From a virus: a stretch of DNA of 24,695 nt. The DNA is taken from the IMG/VR virus record IMGVR_UViG_3300034062_001044, positions 1 to 24,695 of that record; one strand, given 5' to 3'. Under the pieces are notes generated by a model. The model was not told the origin of the DNA. It made no database searches and saw only the letters and a list, made by a program, of their open reading frames with translations. The position numbers and the translations under genes are program-made. Positions 19,118 through 24,695 of the stretch are shown piece after piece; within the stretch, counting starts at the first letter, position 1; every line of letters begins with the position of its first letter.

Positions 19118-21385
19118 ATGGCAAACGATAAAGCTACGGTTAATCACACATACGAGGATTGGTACAAAACAATCGGTGGATATGAGCGTCAATACAAGCG
19201 TTGGGAAGCTAGAGCAGACCGAATCGTTAAGAAATACAAAGACGATAGCCGCTATGACCGTAACCCTAATGCTCGCTTTAATATCCTTTGGTCAAATGTA
19301 CAGACGATTCAACCAGCTATCTTTGCCCGACTGCCTAGACCCGATGTAAGCCGTAGATTCCGTGATAACGACCCGATTGGTCGTGTAGCGTCAATGATGC
19401 TAGAACGGGCTTTAGAGTTTGAGATTGAGCATTATGGTGACTATAAGTCTGCAATGAACAACGCAGTCCTAGACCGTCTTTTGGGTGGTCGTGGTGTATC
19501 TTGGGTGCGTTACGAGCCACACTTTGCAGTCGATGAAGTAGGCGAACCCGATGATGGATTCCAAGTAACCGAAGATTCAGACGAAGCAGAAACGCCTGAA
19601 GGCATGGAGAATGAGAATCCTGAGCGTATTGAGTATGAGTGCGCCCCTGTAGACTATGTGCATTGGAAAGAGTTTGGACACTCGCCAGGTGCTAGAACAT
19701 GGGAAGAAGTAACTTGCGTATGGCGTAAGGTTTATATGTCACGCTCTGCACTTGTTGAGCGTTTTGGTGAGGAAATGGGTTACAAAATCCCATTGGACAC
19801 CAAGCCTTCTGACGATAAGAACTCCTACAAACCGATGGATGGCAACTACGAAGCCGTCATTTATGAAATTTGGGACAAAGAAACAGGTAAAGTCTTATGG
19901 CTTTCCAAGTCCTTAGGCAAGATTATTGACGAGCGTGATGACCCATTGCAACTTGAGTGCTTCTTCCCTTGCCCTAAACCCCTGTATTCAACACTCACAA
20001 CGGATTCATTAGAGCCAATCCCTGACTTTGTAATCTACCAAGACCAAGCTAGGGAATTAGACACTTTATGTGACCGTATTGATGGCCTGATTAATGCCCT
20101 TAGAGTGCGTGGCGTATACGATGCGAGTGCTAGTGAATTGCAGCGTTTATTCTCTGAAGGTGAAAACAACACCCTGATTCCTGTAGATAACTGGATGGCT
20201 TTTGCTGAGAAGCAAGGCATGAAAGGGGCGATTGACCTTGTAGACATTACCCCATTTGCACAGGCTTTAGCCCAATGCTATACCGCAATGGAGCAAGTAA
20301 AGGGTCAAATCTACGAATTGATGGGTATTGCCGATATTCAGCGCGGTCAATCTAACCCCAATGAAACCCTTGGCGCACAGATTATTAAGTCTAACAACGC
20401 AAGTGGTCGATTAAAAACCATGCAACACGCAGTCGTAGACTTTGCAACTACCCTGTTAAGCATTAAAGCGCAGATTATTTGCAATCACTTTACCGATGAA
20501 ACTTTGGTACAGATTAGTGGAGCAATGCAGTTAAGCCCACAAGACCAGCAGCTTATTCCCCAAGCCATTGCATTGTTGCGTAACGAATCGTCTAAGAACT
20601 TCCGTATTGAAGTAACTAGCGATTCCATGATTTATCAAGATGAGCAGCAAGAAAAGCAAGACCGAATCGCTTTCCTGTCATCTGTAGGTACATTCTTACA
20701 AACCGCTATGCCTGCCGTACAAGGCGCACCTGAATTAGCCCCATTATTGATGGAAATGCTCAAGTTTGGTGTAACTGCGTTTAAAGCCGGTAAACAGTTG
20801 GAAGGCATTATTGACCAAACAGCCGATGAAATCCGCACTCAAGCAGAACAAAGCAAAGGTCAGCCTAAGCCACCTTCACCTGAGATGCAGAAGCTACAAA
20901 TGCAAGCGCAGCTAGAACAAGCCAAGATGCAGAATACTGCTCAATTAGAGCAATTAAAGATGCAGAACGCTATGCAGGTAGAGAAAGCCAAACAAGAGTA
21001 CCAAGCTCAAGAGAATCAATTAAAGTTCCAACTTGAAGAACAACGCAATATGATGGACAGAGAGATGGAAGTTAAGGTAGCTCAGATGAAGATGATGACT
21101 GAGCGCAATACCCAAGTCTTGTTAGCCCATATTAACAACGGGGCAAAGATTGAAGTTGCCCGTATTGGTTCAGATGAATCCGATGGCGCAATGGCTTACA
21201 TGACCGAAATGGACATGGCTAAGTCGATGGAATCCCCAATGCAACCGATTGCAGACGCTATTGGACAAGGAAATATGCAGATGGCACAGGCAATTTCAGC
21301 CTTGGTAGACACAATCAATGCTCAGCACAGTAGACCTAAAACGGTAATTAGAGGTCAAGACGGAAAGATTATTGGCGTACAGTAA
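19118..21385 (+). CDS. Portal protein, P22-like
   Basis: A 755-residue portal. The N-terminal region (EDWYKTIGGYERQYKRWEAR, RFNILWSNVQTIQPAIFARLPRPDVSRRF) and the central block (FVIYQDQARELDTLCDRIDG ... YELMGIADIQRGQSNPNETL) match P22-type podoviral portals, which form the twelve-subunit ring through which DNA enters and leaves the head. The region about 590-680 is Gln/Met/Lys-rich helix with repeated LEQ-x-KMQN units, like the long C-terminal barrel of P22-type portals. The size (~84 kDa) fits that group. It follows terL, as usual. Unusually, it is not followed here by scaffold and coat genes but by an endonuclease gene starting on its last base. Confidence 0.9.
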   Translation: MANDKATVNHTYEDWYKTIGGYERQYKRWEARADRIVKKYKDDSRYDRNPNARFNILWSNVQTIQPAIFARLPRPDVSRRFRDNDPIGRVASMMLERALEFEIEHYGDYKSAMNNAVLDRLLGGRGVSWVRYEPHFAVDEVGEPDDGFQVTEDSDEAETPEGMENENPERIEYECAPVDYVHWKEFGHSPGARTWEEVTCVWRKVYMSRSALVERFGEEMGYKIPLDTKPSDDKNSYKPMDGNYEAVIYEIWDKETGKVLWLSKSLGKIIDERDDPLQLECFFPCPKPLYSTLTTDSLEPIPDFVIYQDQARELDTLCDRIDGLINALRVRGVYDASASELQRLFSEGENNTLIPVDNWMAFAEKQGMKGAIDLVDITPFAQALAQCYTAMEQVKGQIYELMGIADIQRGQSNPNETLGAQIIKSNNASGRLKTMQHAVVDFATTLLSIKAQIICNHFTDETLVQISGAMQLSPQDQQLIPQAIALLRNESSKNFRIEVTSDSMIYQDEQQEKQDRIAFLSSVGTFLQTAMPAVQGAPELAPLLMEMLKFGVTAFKAGKQLEGIIDQTADEIRTQAEQSKGQPKPPSPEMQKLQMQAQLEQAKMQNTAQLEQLKMQNAMQVEKAKQEYQAQENQLKFQLEEQRNMMDREMEVKVAQMKMMTERNTQVLLAHINNGAKIEVARIGSDESDGAMAYMTEMDMAKSMESPMQPIADAIGQGNMQMAQAISALVDTINAQHSRPKTVIRGQDGKIIGVQ

Positions 21386-21867
21386 TGATTACACAAAAAT
21401 TTCTTTTAGAGCATTTTGATTACAAGGATGGGCATTTGTATTGGAAAGCAATGCCTTATAAGCGTAATGACTTAATTGGGACAGAAGCTGGTACATTTGA
21501 CGGTGACCGCAGGCAAATTACTATTAGCAAAAAACATTACAAAACACATCGTCTTGTATATTGTATGTTTCATGGATATATGCCGAACGAAGTAGACCAT
21601 ATTGATGGAAACCCATTAAACAATAAAATTTCAAATTTAAGACCAGCCACAAGGTCAGAACAACTTTGCAATACTGGATTAAGAAAAACCAGCAAAAGTG
21701 GTGTTAAAGGTGTTAGCTGGGATTCAGGTAGAAATAAATGGACTGTAGTTGTTACAAAAAATAAACAAACCATGTTTAGAGATAGATTTGATGATTTAGA
21801 GCTTGCACAGCTTGTAGCCATTGAAGCTAGAGATAAATATCATGGTTCTTTTACGAGGCATAAATAA
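21385..21867 (+). CDS. HNH/AP2 homing-type endonuclease
   Basis: A 160-residue protein of the free-standing phage homing endonuclease type. The HNH part runs from DGHLYWK through KTHRLVYCMFHGYMPNEVDH to IDGNPLNNKISNLR (His55, then Asp71-His72 and the following Asn-rich helix). Residues 105-155 form an AP2-like DNA-binding domain: SGVKGVSWDSGRNKWTVVVT ... DRFDDLELAQLVAIEARDKYHG. It is coded more AT-rich than portal and fibre by eye. ATG 21385 shares one base with the portal stop, and its stop shares one base with the fibre start, so it is neatly inserted between two late genes. Such genes spread by cutting intron- or gene-less relatives at the same locus. Confidence 0.9.
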   Translation: MITQKFLLEHFDYKDGHLYWKAMPYKRNDLIGTEAGTFDGDRRQITISKKHYKTHRLVYCMFHGYMPNEVDHIDGNPLNNKISNLRPATRSEQLCNTGLRKTSKSGVKGVSWDSGRNKWTVVVTKNKQTMFRDRFDDLELAQLVAIEARDKYHGSFTRHK

Positions 21868-23840
21868 TGGCTATAACAGTCAAACATACTAAGGTTTCGC
21901 TAATACCTGACGGTGATGACACATCTGTAGTTAGACCAAGTGATTGGAACGCTGACCATACTTTAGTTGGCCTTGGTACGATGGCAGAGCAAAATGCCAA
22001 TGCCGTAGCTATTACTGGCGGTACGATTAGCGGTGTAACAATCCCTGCATCCAACATTACCGGCACTCTTGGAGTTCCTAATGGCGGTACGGGTGCTACC
22101 ACTCTGACAGGTTATGTAAAAGGTACTGGTACTGCCCCTTTAACCGCATCGGCAACCATTCCGAACACGGACATTACGGGTTTAGGCACAGCTTCTACTA
22201 GAGATGCAGGTGCAGCATTAGGCGTTGCTACCCTAGATGCTGGGGGTAAAGTGCCTGTTTCTGAACTCCCTGCCGCAGTATTGGGCGCACTTAGCTATCA
22301 AGGAACATGGGATGCAGCAACTAATACCCCTACTCTTACTTCTTCTGTTGGCACTAAAGGTTATTACTATGTGGTCAATGTTGCTGGTAATACTAACCTT
22401 AACGGGATTACTGATTGGCTTGTGGGCGATTGGGCAGTCTATAACGGCACAGTTTGGCAGAAGGTAGACAATACCGATGCAGTAACTAGCGTAAACGGTC
22501 TTACCGGCACAGTCGTATTGACCACAACCAATGTAGCCGAAGGTACAAACCTTTATTACACCGATGTACGGGCTAGGGCAGCAATTAGCGCAGGTACAGG
22601 CATTAGCTATGACAATGCCACAGGCGTAGTAACAAACGCTGCCCCTGACCAAACCGTAGTTTTAACGGCTGGAACAGGCATAAGCACTAGCGGCACTTAC
22701 CCTAACTTCACAATTACCAACACTAGCCCATCTTTGGGTGGTGATGTAGTTGGGCCAGCAAGTGCTACCGATAACGCCATTGCCCGTTACGACACCACAA
22801 CGGGTAAATTGATTCAAAACAGCGTAGTAACAGTAGGTGACACAGGCGCAATAACAGGCGTTACCACATTAGCGGCTTCTACAAGCGTTACTACTCCTAT
22901 TGTTCAGGCTACCAATTCTGCTGGTTTAGCCCTTAGAAATTCCGCAGGTACTACCCAAATCAGTATGGGTGGCGGTGGTGGCGATAATGTCACTATTGCT
23001 GTAGCTACAAATATTAATGGTGCAAACGCACAAATTGATATTAGCCCTACGGGTACTGGTCATGTCCACATTAAGCCTACAGGCACAGGGTCGCTTGAAA
23101 TTGCACCTACAAACGCTGGAACAATGAACAACATGGTTATTGGTGGAGTTACACCTTTAGCCATTACAGGCACAACCATTACGGCTACTAGCTTTGTAGG
23201 TTCAGGTGCAAGTCTTACTAATGTGGTTAATTCATTAACTGCAAGCACCGGCATCAGCGTATCAGGCTCTACTGGCGCAGTAACGGTCACAAATACTGCA
23301 CCTGACCAAACCGTAGCGATTGCTAGTGGTACAGGCATAAGCGTTACTGGTACTTACCCTAACTTTACCGTAACCAATACAAGCCCAAGTTCAGGTGGTA
23401 CGGTAACTAGCGTTGCTGCGCTGACACTTGGCACTACAGGTACAGACCTTAGTTCTACCGTAGTAAACAGCACTACTACCCCTGTAATCACCTTAAATGT
23501 ACCTACGGCTTCAGCAGCCAATCGTGGTGCGTTAAGTAGTACAGATTGGACTACCTTTAACAATAAAGCCCCAGCCGTAACCTATACGACTAACTATGTA
23601 CCTTTTGGTCAAGGCACGACTACACCGAACCAATCGGCTAGTTTTACTTACACCACAGGCACAGGCGCATTACGAAGCCCTGCGGTAGAAGCATCTAATG
23701 GCCTGGTAGTCAATAACATGACTATTGCTGCTAATTACAGTATTCCAAGCGGATATGCTGCTAGTTCTGTTGGCCCTGTTGTAGTATCGTCAGGGGTAAC
23801 AATTACCGTTCCAAGTGGAAGTCGTTGGGTCGTTCTTTAA
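21867..23840 (+). CDS. Long tail fibre or appendage protein with internal duplications
   Basis: A 657-residue Gly/Thr/Ser/Ala/Asn/Val-rich beta-structured protein. It opens ITVKHTKVSLIPDGDDTSVV, then has NGGTGATTLTGYVKGTGTAP, a region with GALSYQGTWDAATNTPTL, and two copies of a ~34-residue unit (APDQTV...GTGIS...GTYPNF...TNTSPS) at residues 259-292 and 478-511. A further segment (DISPTGTGHVHIKPTGTG) recurs in many phage structural proteins. It ends PSGSRWVVL. This composition is typical of trimeric phage fibres. It probably mediates receptor contact. It has no S74 chaperone at its end, unlike the protein at the left edge. It is coupled to the HNH gene by one base. Confidence 0.85.
   Translation: MAITVKHTKVSLIPDGDDTSVVRPSDWNADHTLVGLGTMAEQNANAVAITGGTISGVTIPASNITGTLGVPNGGTGATTLTGYVKGTGTAPLTASATIPNTDITGLGTASTRDAGAALGVATLDAGGKVPVSELPAAVLGALSYQGTWDAATNTPTLTSSVGTKGYYYVVNVAGNTNLNGITDWLVGDWAVYNGTVWQKVDNTDAVTSVNGLTGTVVLTTTNVAEGTNLYYTDVRARAAISAGTGISYDNATGVVTNAAPDQTVVLTAGTGISTSGTYPNFTITNTSPSLGGDVVGPASATDNAIARYDTTTGKLIQNSVVTVGDTGAITGVTTLAASTSVTTPIVQATNSAGLALRNSAGTTQISMGGGGGDNVTIAVATNINGANAQIDISPTGTGHVHIKPTGTGSLEIAPTNAGTMNNMVIGGVTPLAITGTTITATSFVGSGASLTNVVNSLTASTGISVSGSTGAVTVTNTAPDQTVAIASGTGISVTGTYPNFTVTNTSPSSGGTVTSVAALTLGTTGTDLSSTVVNSTTTPVITLNVPTASAANRGALSSTDWTTFNNKAPAVTYTTNYVPFGQGTTTPNQSASFTYTTGTGALRSPAVEASNGLVVNNMTIAANYSIPSGYAASSVGPVVVSSGVTITVPSGSRWVVL
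22641..22742 (+). repeat. Fibre internal repeat, copy 1
   Basis: Encodes residues 259-292 of the fibre (APDQTVVLTAGTGIS then GTYPNFTITNTSPS). The second copy lies exactly 657 bases downstream, in frame. Confidence 0.85.
23298..23399 (+). repeat. Fibre internal repeat, copy 2
   Basis: Encodes residues 478-511 (APDQTVAIASGTGIS then GTYPNFTVTNTSPS), closely similar to copy 1 in protein and in much of the DNA. The similarity extends upstream into a TGIS...TGxVT segment in both copies. Confidence 0.85.
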
Positions 23841-23849
23841 GGAATTACT

Positions 23850-24380
23850 ATGAGCTTAGTCTTACAATCAAGCGGTGGTGGACAAATCACCATTCAAGAA
23901 CCAACAACTGCTAGTAACTTTACGCAGACATTACCTGCTGCTAGTGGTGAAGTCATGGTTAGCGGTAATCAGCCAGCGTTTAGTGCTTATTTATCTGCAA
24001 ATCAAAGCGTTACATCAAATGTGGCAACAAAAGTAACAATGGATACAGAAGAATTTGATACTAATAATAATTTTGCTTCAAATAGATTTACTCCAACTGT
24101 TGCTGGTTATTATCAAATTAATGGTGGTGTAAATTTTGGCGGCACTGGTATTTCTTACGCTTTTGTTGCTATTTATAAAAATGGTTCAGTTTATAAATAT
24201 GGAAATATTCTTGGATTTACTCAAACTGCTCAATCGCTTGCCGTAGTTAATTCTATTGTTTATTTAAACGGCTCTACTGACTATGTAGAGCTATATGCTT
24301 TAGATATTGCTACATCTCCAATTTTTGTAGGCGGTTCTGCACCTACATATTTTAATGGTTGTTTAGTAAGGGCGGCATAA
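23850..24380 (+). CDS. C1q-like tail protein
   Basis: A 176-residue protein, AAGGAA upstream of ATG 23850. Residues 1-40 are a short linker (MSLVLQSSGGGQITIQEPTT). Residues ~43-176 look like a C1q/TNF-type jelly roll: PAFSAYLSANQSVTSNVATK followed by VTMDTEEFDTNNNF, then FTPTVAGYYQINGGVNFGG and YAFVAIYKNGSVYKYG. The FTPTVAGYYQI stretch is the family hallmark strand. Such domains form trimers and appear at the tips of phage fibres. It follows the long fibre gene, so it could be a receptor-binding tip or a separate fibre. From about 24000 onward its DNA looks more AT-rich than the preceding fibre. Confidence 0.82.
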   Translation: MSLVLQSSGGGQITIQEPTTASNFTQTLPAASGEVMVSGNQPAFSAYLSANQSVTSNVATKVTMDTEEFDTNNNFASNRFTPTVAGYYQINGGVNFGGTGISYAFVAIYKNGSVYKYGNILGFTQTAQSLAVVNSIVYLNGSTDYVELYALDIATSPIFVGGSAPTYFNGCLVRAA

Positions 24381-24381
24381 A

Positions 24382-24543
24382 ATGACATTACCTGAAAAAA
24401 TCATGGCTCTATATCCTAGCCTTACACAACAAGATTTTATGACTGTAATCCATTTACAAAACGATTCAGACGGTAAAGGCGATTACATTGCTAAATGGGA
24501 ACACCCAACACTAGCTAAACCAACTGCGGAACAATTAGCATGA
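24382..24543 (+). CDS. 53-residue XkdW-like protein
   Basis: A small protein opening MTLPEKIMALYPSLTQQDF and continuing IHLQNDSDGKGDYIAKWEHP ending with TLAKPTAEQLA. The YIAKW-x-HP-TLAKPT-EQL pattern is typical of XkdW-type proteins, small phage proteins encoded next to tail fibre genes. They may help fibre folding or assembly. It starts one base after the stop of the C1q-like gene and is coupled by ATGA to the next fibre gene. Confidence 0.75.
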   Translation: MTLPEKIMALYPSLTQQDFMTVIHLQNDSDGKGDYIAKWEHPTLAKPTAEQLA

Positions 24544-24695
24544 GTACAGTTAATGTCAATAGAGTAGTCGATGCAAGCGGTGGAGTTCTAGCACCCATTA
24601 GTTCAGTCATGCGGAATCGCATCATAAACGGTGCGATGGTTATTGACCAAAGGAACGCTGGTGCTAGTGTTACTGTGACCTCTGATTTTACATTT
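24540..24695 (+). CDS. Tail fibre protein, N-terminal part (3' truncated by window end)
   Basis: Coupled by ATGA to the XkdW-like gene and open to the right edge; 52 residues are visible. After MSTVNVNRVVDASGGVLAPI comes the motif RNRIINGAMVIDQRNAGASV, which opens many phage fibre and appendage proteins just before the beta-rich shaft. It therefore continues the second fibre cluster. The remaining length and receptor domain lie outside the window. Confidence 0.82.
   Translation, partial: MSTVNVNRVVDASGGVLAPISSVMRNRIINGAMVIDQRNAGASVTVTSDFTF

Noticed and set aside
22233-22652. Long open frame on the minus strand inside the fibre gene
   Set aside because: The plus strand has a clear fibre protein; the minus-strand product is Cys/Ile-rich noise without a ribosome site or homology pattern.
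1-24695. CRISPR array, insertion sequence, integrase or attachment site
   Set aside because: No regularly spaced repeats, transposase motifs, tyrosine or serine recombinase signatures, or tRNA-like core were seen in the window.

Overview
This window is one continuous piece of a tailed double-stranded DNA bacteriophage. It carries a large terminase, a P22-type portal, fibre proteins, a holin/endolysin cassette, a replication operon and a Sak/YqaJ-type recombination module. Genes are almost wall to wall: most starts overlap the previous stop by 1 to 20 bases, and no gap exceeds about 135 bases. The P22-like portal and the long internal-type virion proteins suggest a podovirus. The soluble GH19 endolysin without a wall-binding domain, and a phage-encoded exported protein with a Sec-type signal, suggest a Gram-negative host. 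Base composition is moderately AT-rich. I cannot name the host; an aquatic proteobacterium is a guess. No integrase is visible, so lifestyle is undecided.

Layout. (1) 1-5003, rightward: virion genes, namely a protein with a C-terminal S74 intramolecular chaperone cut by the left edge, a Q/N-rich protein, two long proteins resembling internal or ejection proteins, and a collar-domain fibre. (2) 5006-6841, rightward: lysis cassette (XhlA-like membrane protein, 3TM holin, unknown type II membrane protein, GH19 endolysin). (3) 9900-6842, leftward: control and replication operon (small Cro/YdaS-like regulator, HNH protein, winged-helix/DnaT-like replication protein, unknown, RecA-fold DnaB-like helicase, two unknowns). 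(4) 9901-10033: divergent control region with a candidate promoter and a palindrome. (5) 10034-14306, rightward: early genes (26-residue membrane peptide, very acidic protein, Sak annealing protein, YqaJ exonuclease, SSB-like protein, exported repeat protein, several microproteins, PD-(D/E)XK-like protein, Ref-like HNH nuclease, RusA resolvase), ended by a strong terminator. (6) 14360-17394: Dps/ferritin-like protein, SAM methyltransferase, four small mostly basic proteins, and a ParB-like/DNA-methyltransferase fusion. (7) 17397-21385: small and large terminase, portal. (8) 21385-24695: an HNH/AP2 homing-endonuclease-like gene, then a second fibre cluster (657-residue fibre, C1q-like protein, XkdW-like protein, and a fibre cut by the right edge).

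The genes fit together as a replication/recombination core. Helicase and replication protein load and open DNA; exonuclease, Sak and the SSB-like protein make and anneal single strands; Ref-like, RusA and PD-(D/E)XK-like nucleases process the products for terminase. Less ordinary items are an envelope-directed set of tiny proteins in the early region, an identical 13-base translation-start module used four times on both strands, a Dps-like gene coupled to a methyltransferase, and a homing-type endonuclease plus fibre cluster where scaffold and coat genes would normally follow the portal.
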